The notes beneath the pieces were generated by a model. That model saw only the letters and a program-made list of their open reading frames with translations. It did not search any database and was not told the DNA's origin. This document shows positions 30,556 through 39,028 of a DNA stretch of 64,000 nt, piece by piece (position 1 is the stretch's first letter; every line of letters begins with the position of its first letter). The translations under genes were made by a program, and so were the position numbers. Location of the stretch: NCBI RefSeq assembly GCF_009828065.1, contig NZ_WTYK01000003.1, forward strand, positions 248,001 through 312,000. Reading direction: 5' to 3'. The DNA is from Croceibacterium soli. Its GTDB lineage: Bacteria > Pseudomonadota > Alphaproteobacteria > Sphingomonadales > Sphingomonadaceae.

Positions 30556-30667
30556 CGTCTCGTTCCCCTGTCGCAGCCGGCCGCCGGCCCCAGATGGCCC
30601 AGCCGATGGCCAGGCCCAAGGCATAGGCGATCATCAGCAGCACCAGCAATTCCAGCCAGATCGGCAT
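30548..30667 (-). CDS. 39-aa single-helix membrane protein
   Basis: Small frame starting ATG at 30667 (MPIWLELLVLLMIAYALGLA...) and ending in DDA just inside the next gene (8-base overlap). It encodes one hydrophobic helix followed by a Gly/Trp segment and a basic-then-acidic tail. A clear GGAGG stands 6-7 bases before the ATG. Ribosome site, hydrophobic content and the tight overlap with the HhH gene support it as real. It probably partners the membrane-anchored HhH protein; no family recognised. Confidence 0.62.
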   Translation of the reverse strand: MPIWLELLVLLMIAYALGLAIGWAIWGRRPAATGERDDA

Positions 30668-30733
30668 CGAACCTCCGTTTAGGTAGCCGTGTCTCTAGGA
30701 CAGACTCGCAGCCATGCAAGAGTGGAGGGCGGC

Positions 30734-31480
30734 TCAGCGCGGGCCGGGGGTGTCGACCGGGGTCGGCCTGATCGGCATCGTCGCGACGACCGAGAACTCG
30801 ATCCGCCGGTTGGCTGGATCGGCAGGATCGAGGCCTGGAACGGGTTCGCTCGCGCCGACGCCGCGGGCGCGCAGCCCGTCGTCGGGTATTCCGCGCCGGA
30901 CCAGCGCCGCCCGCACCGCTTCCGCACGCTGCCGCGAGAGCCGGAGGTTGCCCGGCTCCGGGCCGGACGAGTCGGTGTGGCCGATGATCGCGATGATGCT
31001 GCCGAGGCACGGCCGCAGAGCCGCGGCGACTTCGCCGATTAGATCCTGGCTGGCTGCGTCGATCCGCGCCGAGCTTTCCTCGAACCGGATGGTCCGCGCG
31101 TTCAGCAGTGCGGCGACGTCTTCCTCGCAGTGCAGCGGATCGACCGGCGGCGCGGCGCTTTCCGCCAGGGCGGTACCGTCCGACCAGCGCAGGCCGCCCA
31201 CGCCCGGCACGGCGGCGACGGCCTTGGCGACCCGGTCGCGCAGGCCCTCGTCCAGGCCCTCGCCTCCGGTCAGCAGGGGGTGCCGGCTCGGCAGGCCGCG
31301 GGAGGAATAGAAATGCGCCTTCACGGGCGCGCCGCCGACTTCGGCGATCGCCTCCGCCGCGCGCACCTCCAGTCGCTCGGCCATGTCAGGACCGTTCAGC
31401 TGGCCGGCAATGGCCGCGAGCGCAGCGATCGCCGCCGCGCCTGCCATGACCGCGATGCGGGGATCGGCAAGTAGCTTCAT
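30734..31480 (-). CDS. OmpA-family peptidoglycan-binding protein
   Basis: 248-aa envelope protein: N-terminal hydrophobic anchor or signal (AVMAGAAAIAALAAIAG), a BON-like middle region (~35-110), and a C-terminal OmpA/MotB-type domain with IIAIIGHTDSSGPEPGNLRLS and RAEAVRAALVRRGI, ending NRRIEFSVV. The TD..LS..RA..V pattern is the peptidoglycan-binding signature. It could tether envelope layers. It is the last of a minus-strand run of small envelope genes and is separated by 34 bp from the flippase gene. Confidence 0.82.
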   Translation of the reverse strand: MKLLADPRIAVMAGAAAIAALAAIAGQLNGPDMAERLEVRAAEAIAEVGGAPVKAHFYSSRGLPSRHPLLTGGEGLDEGLRDRVAKAVAAVPGVGGLRWSDGTALAESAAPPVDPLHCEEDVAALLNARTIRFEESSARIDAASQDLIGEVAAALRPCLGSIIAIIGHTDSSGPEPGNLRLSRQRAEAVRAALVRRGIPDDGLRARGVGASEPVPGLDPADPANRRIEFSVVATMPIRPTPVDTPGPR

Positions 31481-31514
31481 AGGCGGGCAGTCTCTAGCGG
31501 TCCCGGTGCACGTC

Positions 31515-33035
31515 TCAAGGGGTGGCGCCGTCCTGCGCCACCGTTTCCACGTTGCGGCGGAACAGCACCCGGTCTTCCGGGCCGAAGCCGCGCCGCCAGA
31601 TCACCCAGCCGTAGGCGATCAGGATCGCCGGGATGCCGAAGATCAGCTCAGCCCATTCCGGCAGCAGGACCACGCCCTGGCCTATCAGGATCGCCAGCGC
31701 GCCCGCCCAGACCAGCGCCCAGCGCCAGTTGTTGATCGATCGACCGAGAATGCGCGAGAGCATCAGCGCCTTGGTGATCGAGGCTATGGCCAGTGCAACG
31801 GCCAGCGAAGCCGCCGCAGCGGCGGTCAGGTAGACGTCCGGCAGATCGTAAGCTTCGATCATCAGCATCGCGCCCACGGTCAGCACCGCCTGGAGAGCGA
31901 TCGTGCCGACCGACACGATCAGGTTGCGTATGCGCGCGACGTAGATCAGCGCCGATTCCGACACGACTGCGGTCGCGGCGACGACCTCGGCGGCGAGCAG
32001 GAACGCCAGCGCGGCCGTGCCGCCGACGAAGTTCGGGCCGACCAGGCCCATGATCGCCTCGCCGGGAATGCCGAGCGCCAGCGCGATGCCGGCCTGGGCT
32101 GCGGTGATCCAGAACCCGACCTGGCACACCTGGCGGGCGATGGCGGCGTAATCCTTGTCCTTCAGCGCGCGCGTGACCACCGGGCCGAGGATCGGGTCGA
32201 AGCTGGTCTTCAGCTTCTGCGGCAGGCTGGCGACTTGCTGCGCGACGTAATAGATCCCCACCGCGGCCGGCGCGGCGAACAGGCCGAGGATGAAGATGTC
32301 GAGCCGGCGCGTGCCCCATTCGATGGCATCCGCCGCCGCCAGTGGCGCGCCGCGCACCGTCAGGCGGATCATGCGCCGCGGGCTGGGCGACCAGTCGCGC
32401 GGGATGCCGTAGCTCCTGAAGAATGGCCAGGCGGCGGTCAGCAGCGCGGCGTAGATCGAGATCAGATAGGCGAGCGAGAGCCCGTTCCCTGGAATGACCA
32501 GGAAGAGGATCCCGGCCATGATCGAGATCGTCCACGGCTCCACGATCGCGCGGGCCCGCACGGTGGCGCCGATGTCGTAGCGATAGGCCTGCGCGGCCAG
32601 CAGGATCTCGGTCAGCGCCAGGGCGGGGATCGCCAGCACCAGCAGCTTGTCGAGTTCGTTGTACACTCCGCTCGGGAACATCGGGGCAGGGATCAGCCAC
32701 AGGATCGCGGCGGTGACGCTTCCGGCGATCACCGCGCTCAGCAGTCCGTCGGCCACGATGTGCGAGGGATCGCCGTCTCCGTCCGAGAGCCGCTGGGCCA
32801 GTCCGCGCTTCTCGCCCAGCGTGCAGACCATCGCGATGAGCTCGACGATGACGAGGGCCGAGGCGAAGCGGCCGAGCGCGTCCGCGCCGTAGAGCCGGCC
32901 GGCGATGAACAGGAACGGCAGGCGCGCGGCCAGGCGCAGGAGGAAGCCGAAGAAATTCGTCCGGCCGCCCCTGGCGAGCGCGGCGATATCGCCGCCGCCC
33001 GGCGGCGCTGCCTGGCCGGCCTCGGGCTGGCTCAA
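31515..33035 (-). CDS. Polysaccharide flippase (Wzx/MurJ-type MOP family)
   Basis: 506-aa, ~12-helix membrane protein of the polysaccharide-biosynthesis (Wzx) branch of the MOP superfamily, moving lipid-linked sugars across the inner membrane. Family-like features: N-terminal NFFGFLLRLAARLPFLFIAG, the LDIFILGLFAAPAAVGIYYVA segment and repeated long hydrophobic helices. The likely start is TTG at 33035, overlapping the gpsA stop (TTGA); the much longer upstream frame lies within gpsA and is an artefact. Coupling to gpsA and tsaD is unusual for a flippase, which normally sits with glycosyltransferases. Confidence 0.8.
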   Translation of the reverse strand: MSQPEAGQAAPPGGGDIAALARGGRTNFFGFLLRLAARLPFLFIAGRLYGADALGRFASALVIVELIAMVCTLGEKRGLAQRLSDGDGDPSHIVADGLLSAVIAGSVTAAILWLIPAPMFPSGVYNELDKLLVLAIPALALTEILLAAQAYRYDIGATVRARAIVEPWTISIMAGILFLVIPGNGLSLAYLISIYAALLTAAWPFFRSYGIPRDWSPSPRRMIRLTVRGAPLAAADAIEWGTRRLDIFILGLFAAPAAVGIYYVAQQVASLPQKLKTSFDPILGPVVTRALKDKDYAAIARQVCQVGFWITAAQAGIALALGIPGEAIMGLVGPNFVGGTAALAFLLAAEVVAATAVVSESALIYVARIRNLIVSVGTIALQAVLTVGAMLMIEAYDLPDVYLTAAAAASLAVALAIASITKALMLSRILGRSINNWRWALVWAGALAILIGQGVVLLPEWAELIFGIPAILIAYGWVIWRRGFGPEDRVLFRRNVETVAQDGATP

Positions 33036-34024
33036 ACGGCCGGTCCTTCCGACGTCAGCGGACGGGCGAGCAGCTCGGACACGACTTCGGCTGCGGGCGA
33101 ACCTTGCAGAAGCCGGTACACCGCGGTCGTGATCGGCATCGCGACGCCATGACGCGCGGCAAGCGCGACCAGCACCGGGGCGGTGTGCGCCCCTTCGGCC
33201 ACGGTGCGCCTGTCGGCCATCAGTTCGGCGGCCGACTGCCCCGCGCCGAGCGCCTTGCCGAGCGAGAAGTTGCGGCTCGACGTGGAGGAGCAGGTCAGCA
33301 CGAGATCGCCGAGCCCGCACAGGCCGGCGAGTGTATCGCGGTCGGCGCCAAGCGCCTCTCCGAAGCGCAGCATCTCGGCATAGCCGCGCGCGATCAGCGC
33401 CGCGCGGGCGTTCTGCCCCAGTCCGACGCCGTCGACCACACCGCAGGCGATGGCGAGGACGTTCTTCACCGCGCCGCCGATCTCGGCCCCGGTCAGGTCG
33501 TCGGAGTAGTAGGGGCGGAAGTTCTGCCGCGCGATCGCAGCGGAAAGTCGCTGCCACTGCGCCTGGCCGCCGCCGCAGGCGAGGGTGACCGCGGTCGGCA
33601 ATCCGGCCGCCACTTCGTGCGCGAACGTCGGGCCGGAAAGCACGGCGATGTCGCTCTGCGGCGCGAGGTCGCGGGCGACCTCGTTCATCAGCCGGCCGCT
33701 GCCTGCTTCGATGCCCTTGGCGCAGAGCACCAGGTCGCGCGGGAAGGTGGGTAGCCCACCGAGCACCGCACCGAGATGCTGCGCGGGGGTGACCAGCAGC
33801 AGGATGTCGCAGGCCGCCGCCTCTCGGAGGTCGCCGGTCGCCTGGATCGACTCGGCAAGCCGCGCGCTCGGCAGGAACAGGGAGTTGCTGCGGGAAGTGT
33901 TGATCTCCTCCACCAACTCCGGCTCGCGGGCCCACAGCAGCACTTCGCGCCCGTCGGACGCGAGCATTTGCGCCAGCGCCGTTCCCCAGGCGCCCGCGCC
34001 GACCACTCCGATCCGTGCCGTCAC
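33032..34024 (-). CDS. gpsA: Glycerol-3-phosphate dehydrogenase (NAD(P)+)
   Basis: 330-aa soluble enzyme that reduces dihydroxyacetone phosphate to sn-glycerol 3-phosphate for phospholipid synthesis. N-terminal Rossmann motif [20 protein letters not shown] and [17 protein letters not shown] substrate region, catalytic Lys in [12 protein letters not shown], and [14 protein letters not shown] are all typical. The start is GTG at 34024, overlapping the tsaD stop (GTGA). Length agrees with the family. Confidence 0.95.
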   Translation of the reverse strand: MTARIGVVGAGAWGTALAQMLASDGREVLLWAREPELVEEINTSRSNSLFLPSARLAESIQATGDLREAAACDILLLVTPAQHLGAVLGGLPTFPRDLVLCAKGIEAGSGRLMNEVARDLAPQSDIAVLSGPTFAHEVAAGLPTAVTLACGGGQAQWQRLSAAIARQNFRPYYSDDLTGAEIGGAVKNVLAIACGVVDGVGLGQNARAALIARGYAEMLRFGEALGADRDTLAGLCGLGDLVLTCSSTSSRNFSLGKALGAGQSAAELMADRRTVAEGAHTAPVLVALAARHGVAMPITTAVYRLLQGSPAAEVVSELLARPLTSEGPAV

Positions 34025-35067
34025 GCCTTCACCCCCGCGCCGCGCGCCGGCTCGGCCGTGGGGTCGAGCGGCCAGCGCGGCCGCGCGGCGATATCGAGCG
34101 GATCGGACGCGCCCTGGCCCAGGCGCTCGATCCCGGCCCAGGCGATCATCGCCGCATTGTCGGTGCACAGCGCCGGCGGAGGCGCGACGAAGCGCAGTCC
34201 GCCGCTTGTGGCGAGCTCTTCAAGTGCCGTGCGAACACGGGCGTTCGCCGCCACGCCGCCGGCCACGACCAGCGCGGAGACTTCGCCCATTCGCTCAAGA
34301 GCTCGGCTCAAGCGGTTGTGAATGCAGTCGATCGCAGCTTGCTGGAAGCTCGCGGCGATGTCGGCGCGAGTATAAGCGCCGCTCTCGTGCGCGCGCAGAA
34401 CGGCGCTCTTGAGTCCGGCGAAGGAGAAGTGCGGCTCCGCGCTGCCGACCAGCGGGCGGGGCAGGGGAACGGCCTTCGGATCGCCTTCCAGCGCCAGCCT
34501 CTCGACCGCCGGACCGCCGGGGTAGCCGAGGCCGAGGATCTTGGCCGTCTTGTCGAACGCCTCGCCGAGTGCGTCGTCGATGGTCGTGGCCAATCGGCGG
34601 TAGCGTCCGACACCGTCGACCCGCAGGATCTGGCAGTGACCGCCGGAAACCAGCAGCAGGGCATAAGGGAAGGCGAGATTCGGATCGGCGAGCCTGGGGC
34701 TCAGCGCATGGCCTTCCAGATGATTGACGGCGATCAGCGGCTTGTCGCTGGCCATCGCGAGAGCCTTGGCGGTGACGAGGCCGACCATCACGCCGCCGAT
34801 GAGGCCCGGGCCGGCGGTGGCGGCGATGGCGTCGCAATCGCCGAGCGAAAGGCCGGCTTCGTCGAGCACCGCGTCGATCAGCGGGGTAAGCCGCTCCGCA
34901 TGGGCGCGGGCGGCGATTTCCGGCACGACACCGCCGTACGGGGCGTGGTCGGCGTCCTGCGAGGCGATCCGCTGGGCGAGTATGCGGCGGCCGCCCGTCA
35001 CCAACGCTGCGGCGGTCTCGTCGCAACTGCTCTCGATTCCAAGAACGACGGTTTGCTCGCCTGCCAT
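34021..35067 (-). CDS. tsaD: tRNA N6-threonylcarbamoyladenosine transferase TsaD
   Basis: 348-aa ASKHA-fold protein that transfers the threonylcarbamoyl group to A37 of ANN-decoding tRNAs, with TsaB and TsaE encoded elsewhere. Motifs: [11 protein letters not shown] at the N-terminus, metal-binding [27 protein letters not shown] and [13 protein letters not shown]. The ATG at 35067 is clear. First gene of the tsaD-gpsA-flippase unit, divergent from hemC with 100 bp between. tsaD-gpsA adjacency and opposite hemC is a common alphaproteobacterial arrangement. Confidence 0.96.
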   Translation of the reverse strand: MAGEQTVVLGIESSCDETAAALVTGGRRILAQRIASQDADHAPYGGVVPEIAARAHAERLTPLIDAVLDEAGLSLGDCDAIAATAGPGLIGGVMVGLVTAKALAMASDKPLIAVNHLEGHALSPRLADPNLAFPYALLLVSGGHCQILRVDGVGRYRRLATTIDDALGEAFDKTAKILGLGYPGGPAVERLALEGDPKAVPLPRPLVGSAEPHFSFAGLKSAVLRAHESGAYTRADIAASFQQAAIDCIHNRLSRALERMGEVSALVVAGGVAANARVRTALEELATSGGLRFVAPPPALCTDNAAMIAWAGIERLGQGASDPLDIAARPRWPLDPTAEPARGAGVKA

Positions 35068-35167
35068 GGCCGGGTTCCCTGACGCAGATTGCCGGCTGGG
35101 TCCAGTCCCCTACCGCCGATCCGGCCATTGCCAGGCGCGGGCATGGACCCTAGGGCACGCCAACCCG

Positions 35168-36097
35168 ATGACCGACGGACCGAAGCTTCGACTGGGCACT
35201 CGCCGATCCCCGCTCGCCATGGCGCAAGCGGAGGAGACGCGCGCGCGCCTCTGCGCCGCTCACGGCTGGCCTGAAAGCGCGGTCGAGCTGGTCCCGGTGA
35301 TCGCCAGCGGCGACAGAATGCAGGACCGCCCGCTGGCCGAGATCGGCGGCAAGGCCTTGTGGACGCGCGAGCTGGACGCGTGGCTGATCGAGAACCAGAT
35401 CGACGCGGCGGTCCACTCGCTGAAGGATGTCGAAACTCACCGCCCGCCGGAGCTTTTCATCGCCGCCGTCCTCCCGCGCGCCGACAAGCGCGACGTGCTG
35501 ATCGGTGCCGCCTCCATCGCCGCGCTCCCGCAGGGAGCGGTGGTCGGCACGAGTGCCCCCCGAAGGGCGGCGCAGCTGCTCCACGCGCGGCCGGACTGCC
35601 AGGTAATCACCTTCCGCGGCAACGTCGCCACACGCCTGGCCAAGCTGGCGGCAGGCGAGGTGCAGGCGACTTTCCTGGCGGCCGCGGGTCTGCAGCGGCT
35701 CGGCGAGACGGGGACAGGTCATCCGCTCGAAGCCGATGACTGGCTCCCGGCCCCGGCGCAGGCGGCCATCGGCGTCGAGTGCCGCACCGACGACGCGCGA
35801 ACCCGCGAGCTGCTGGCGGCGATCGACGACGCCCCGAGCCGCGCCGAAGTCATGGCCGAACGGGCGCTGCTCGGCGCGCTCGGCGCGACGTGCCACAGCC
35901 CGGTTGCGGTGCTGTGCGACCTCGACGGGCAGGAGCTTTCGATGCGCGCGGCGCTCTACAGCACCAATGGTGCGGAGCTCGTGACCGGCGAGGCCCGCTT
36001 CGCCGCCGGCGACGAGGAGAGCCCGGCGCACCTGGCGGCGGACCTGCTGGCGCGCGCGACACCCGCCGTCACGGCGCACTTTTCCGGATCGCGATGA
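35168..36097 (+). CDS. hemC: Porphobilinogen deaminase (hydroxymethylbilane synthase)
   Basis: 309-aa haem-pathway enzyme joining four porphobilinogens into hydroxymethylbilane. N-terminal LRLGTRRSPLAMAQA, active-site DRMQDRPLAEIGGKALW, HSLKDVETH and GVVGTSAPRRAAQL-type loops are present. The dipyrromethane cofactor Cys is in LGATCHSPV. The ATG at 35168 gives the family length; longer frames run into the tsaD promoter. Its stop overlaps the hemD start (ATGA). Confidence 0.95.
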   Translation: MTDGPKLRLGTRRSPLAMAQAEETRARLCAAHGWPESAVELVPVIASGDRMQDRPLAEIGGKALWTRELDAWLIENQIDAAVHSLKDVETHRPPELFIAAVLPRADKRDVLIGAASIAALPQGAVVGTSAPRRAAQLLHARPDCQVITFRGNVATRLAKLAAGEVQATFLAAAGLQRLGETGTGHPLEADDWLPAPAQAAIGVECRTDDARTRELLAAIDDAPSRAEVMAERALLGALGATCHSPVAVLCDLDGQELSMRAALYSTNGAELVTGEARFAAGDEESPAHLAADLLARATPAVTAHFSGSR

Positions 36098-36786
36098 CTC
36101 TGCCGGTCGTGGCAATCCGGGCGGAACCGGGCTGCAGCGCGACCGTGGCCGCCGGGCGGAAACACGGCCTCGAGATCCTGCCGCTCCCGCTGGCGGAGAT
36201 CCGGCCGGTCGCCTGGAGCATGCCGGAGGGCGCGTTCGACGGGTTGCTGCTCGGCAGCGCCAACGCGCTGCGCCACGGGGGTCCGGCTGTGGACAACCTT
36301 GTGGATAAGCCTGTGTATGCCGTGGGGGAAACGACGGCTGCGGCGGCGCGCGAGCGGGGTTTCGAAGTCGCTCGCACCGGGCGCGGCGGGCTGCAGGCGC
36401 TGCTCGCGGACCTGGCCGGGAAGCGCTTGCGCCTCCTGCGCATCGGCGCGCGCGAGATGGTCCCGCTGGACGCGCCCGCAGGCATCGCGATCGAGACCGT
36501 GGTCGCTTACGAATCCGTCCCTCTGCCGCTGCGTTCGGAACAGGCCGCGCTGCTGCGGCAGCCGGCACTCGTCCTGCTCCATTCCGCGGCTTCGGCGATG
36601 CACTTTGCCGGCGAATGCCGCCGCCACGCGGTTCATCCGGCGGAAATATCGCTCGCCGCATTGGCTCCGCGCATAGCCGCCGCTGCCGGCGAGGGCTGGG
36701 CCACCGTGCGCACGGCGGCCGAGCCGACGGAGGCGGCGCTCTTGGCACTTGCCCGCGAGATGTGCCATGACCGGCGGGTCGACTGA
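36094..36786 (+). CDS. hemD: Uroporphyrinogen-III synthase
   Basis: 230-aa HemD-like protein that closes and inverts ring D of hydroxymethylbilane to give uroporphyrinogen III. Sequence is divergent, as usual for the family, but GLLLGSANALRHGG, KPVYAVGETTAAAARERGF and ALVLLHSAASAMHF correspond to the two-domain pattern. It starts at an ATG inside the hemC stop (4-base overlap), and that position is the strongest support. 43 bp separate it from the mitofilin-like gene. Confidence 0.88.
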   Translation: MTLPVVAIRAEPGCSATVAAGRKHGLEILPLPLAEIRPVAWSMPEGAFDGLLLGSANALRHGGPAVDNLVDKPVYAVGETTAAAARERGFEVARTGRGGLQALLADLAGKRLRLLRIGAREMVPLDAPAGIAIETVVAYESVPLPLRSEQAALLRQPALVLLHSAASAMHFAGECRRHAVHPAEISLAALAPRIAAAAGEGWATVRTAAEPTEAALLALAREMCHDRRVD

Positions 36787-36829
36787 GACGGAACGCGGGC
36801 AGGCGCTCCGGCCCCGCGTAAGGACTTAG

Positions 36830-37777
36830 ATGCACGAGGATCACCGCACCATCGCCCGGGCCAGGACCCGCCAGACCGGCCGCACCCGCGCGCTGGCCGG
36901 GGTCGGCATCGGCGCCTTCCTGCTGGGCGCGGCGGTCGTCGGCCTGCTGTGGTGGCAGGAAATCGGACCGGACGATTTCCTGCAAGTGAAACGCGACGAA
37001 GCGGCCACCACGGCCGCTGTCCCGGAGACCGTTCCCACCGCGAGAGCATCCGAAGCGGCCGCTGCCGAAGTGCGCCAGGCTGCCGCTGCGGTCGAGCAGG
37101 TCGTGGAGCAGCAAGGCGGGCTCGACAGCCGCGTGGCGGCGATGGAGCAGCGGCTTGCGCGGCTTGATCTCCAGATGCAGGCCGCGGCCGGCAATGCTGC
37201 GCGCGCCGAAGGCCTGCTGGTCGCCTTCGCCGCGCGCCGGGCGATCGAGCGGGGTGCGCCGCTTGGTTACCTGGGCGATCAGCTCCAGCTCCGCTTCGGC
37301 GACGCTCATCCCAATTCGGTCGCCAGGATCGTGGAATTCTCCCGCAATCCGGTAACGCTCGACCAGCTCATCGCGCGCCTGCAGGGCCTCGCGCCGGAAC
37401 TGGTCGAGGCGCCGTCGGGTGAAGGCGCGATCGGCTGGATCGGGCGGGAGCTGTCGGACCTGTTCGTGATCCGCCGGGAAACCACGCCATCGCCGGCTCC
37501 GCAGCGCCGGCTGGAACGCGCGCGGCTGTTCCTCGAAAGCGGGCGGATCGAACCCGCCGTGGCGGAAATCCGCAACTTGCCCAATGCCCCGCAGGCCGCC
37601 GGATGGATCGCCGATGCCGAGCGCTTCTCGGCGGCGCGGCGTTCGCTCGACTTGCTGGAGACGGCCGCCATCCTTGATCCCCGCGAACTGCGCGACGCGG
37701 CCGGTCAGCGGATCGAGCAGCCGAGCCCGGCCGGTGCCGCGGCGAATGGCTCCCAGGCCATTGGGATCGGCCGCTAG
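36830..37777 (+). CDS. Mitofilin-like (alphaproteobacterial Mic60) inner-membrane protein
   Basis: 315-aa protein with a short basic cytosolic N-terminus, one transmembrane helix (ALAGVGIGAFLLGAAVVGLLWW), an Ala/Glu-rich coiled-coil (~65-135) and a C-terminal helical domain (~250-300: ARLFLESGRIEPAVAEIRNL, RSLDLLETAAIL). This layout, and its place directly after hemC-hemD, is how alphaproteobacterial Mic60 homologues are found; there Mic60 bends inner membrane and contacts outer-membrane proteins. The C-terminal mitofilin signature is weak by eye, so identity rests partly on synteny. Confidence 0.68.
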   Translation: MHEDHRTIARARTRQTGRTRALAGVGIGAFLLGAAVVGLLWWQEIGPDDFLQVKRDEAATTAAVPETVPTARASEAAAAEVRQAAAAVEQVVEQQGGLDSRVAAMEQRLARLDLQMQAAAGNAARAEGLLVAFAARRAIERGAPLGYLGDQLQLRFGDAHPNSVARIVEFSRNPVTLDQLIARLQGLAPELVEAPSGEGAIGWIGRELSDLFVIRRETTPSPAPQRRLERARLFLESGRIEPAVAEIRNLPNAPQAAGWIADAERFSAARRSLDLLETAAILDPRELRDAAGQRIEQPSPAGAAANGSQAIGIGR

Positions 37778-37785
37778 GCCGGAAC

Positions 37786-39000
37786 TCAGCCTTGCAGCAA
37801 ACCCGGTAGCGTGCCGGTCATCCCGCGCGCTTCGTCCATGAACCAGCGCTTCAGCGGTGGGGTTCTCTGCACCATGCCCATGCCGAACCGGCGGACGGCG
37901 CTCGGCAGGCGGCCCGGAATGCCGAACAGGCGGGTCAGCCCGTCGGTGGCGAGCGCGACCATGAAGCTGTCGAGCCCGCGCCACTGTTCGTAGCGGGAGA
38001 GTAGTTGCGCGTCGCCGGGCTCGAGCCCCAGCCGCATGCCCTCGGCCAGCACTTCGACCAGCGCCCCGACATCGCGCAGCCCGAGATTGAGCCCTTGGCC
38101 GGCGATCGGGTGAATGCCGTGCGCCGCGTCGCCCACCAACGCCAGCCGGTGCGAGGTGATCTTCGCCGTATGGTGGAAGCCGAGCGGATAGGAGGAACGC
38201 GGTCCCTCCAGCGCCACGGCGCCGAACACCCCGTGCATGCGCTTCTCGACCTCGGCAGCGAACGCGCGGTCGGACAGCGCGAGCACGCCTGCCGCGTCCT
38301 TCTCGTCCACCGTCCACACCAGCGCGCTCCGGTGCACTCCGCCGGGTCCGTCGAGCAGCGGCAGCAGCGCGAACGGGCCGGCCGGGTAGAAGATCTCCCA
38401 GGCGACACCGTCGTGCGGCTTCTCGTGGGTGAGCCCCGCGATGATCGCGCGGTGGCGATAGTCCCACTTGGCGATGGAGATCCCGGCGTCCTCGCGGGTC
38501 GGCGAGTTGCGGCCCTCCGCCGCGATCATCAGGCTCGCTTCGAGCCGCGATCCGTCGGCCAGTTCCGCTACTACGCCGTGTTCGCCGCGCTCGCGCCCGA
38601 CGATCTGCGCCCTGGCGTGCCAGGTGATCAGCGGCTGCTCCCGCGCCGCTTCGAACAAGGCCAGGCGCAGCGTGCGATTGGAGAACATGCGCCCGAGCGA
38701 GCCTTCGGCAGGTCCGGGCTGGAAGTCGATCCGCCCCGGCTTCATGCCGTCCGTCACCGCTATCGAGGCGATCGGGCAGCCCTGCTCCTCCAGCCGCTCG
38801 GCAAGGCCGATGTTGGTGAACAAGTTCCAGCTCGCGGTGGAGATCGCGCTGGCCCGGCCGTCGAAGCCTACGGCGGTCAGTTCGGCGGGATCGGCACGGT
38901 CCACCACGTGGCTGGAAATGCCTTTCCTCGCCGCCGCCAGTGCCAGGGTCATGCCGACGAGGCCGCCGCCGAGGATCAGGAGTTCGCGCTTGTCCGCCAT
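37786..39000 (-). CDS. UbiH-family FAD-dependent hydroxylase
   Basis: 404-aa class A flavoprotein mono-oxygenase of the ubiquinone-biosynthesis hydroxylase family (UbiH/UbiF/UbiL). N-terminal FAD motif LGGGLVGMTLALAAA, middle RASAISTASWNLF, and the C-terminal GDAAHGIHPIAGQGLNLGLRD are diagnostic. It hydroxylates a ring position of the quinone precursor. The ATG at 39000 (MADKRE) places the FAD motif close to the N-terminus; a longer frame crosses the divergent dsbD promoter. Which ring position it acts on cannot be told. Confidence 0.88.
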   Translation of the reverse strand: MADKRELLILGGGLVGMTLALAAARKGISSHVVDRADPAELTAVGFDGRASAISTASWNLFTNIGLAERLEEQGCPIASIAVTDGMKPGRIDFQPGPAEGSLGRMFSNRTLRLALFEAAREQPLITWHARAQIVGRERGEHGVVAELADGSRLEASLMIAAEGRNSPTREDAGISIAKWDYRHRAIIAGLTHEKPHDGVAWEIFYPAGPFALLPLLDGPGGVHRSALVWTVDEKDAAGVLALSDRAFAAEVEKRMHGVFGAVALEGPRSSYPLGFHHTAKITSHRLALVGDAAHGIHPIAGQGLNLGLRDVGALVEVLAEGMRLGLEPGDAQLLSRYEQWRGLDSFMVALATDGLTRLFGIPGRLPSAVRRFGMGMVQRTPPLKRWFMDEARGMTGTLPGLLQG

Positions 39001-39028
39001 CGCCGCCACCCCTAGATCGTTGCCGACG

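Noticed and set aside
31515-33935. Flippase as an 806-residue protein using the long upstream frame
   Set aside because: The extra N-terminus lies antisense-free but entirely inside gpsA in another frame and is Arg/Gly-rich; the TTG at 33035 overlapping the gpsA stop is the better start.
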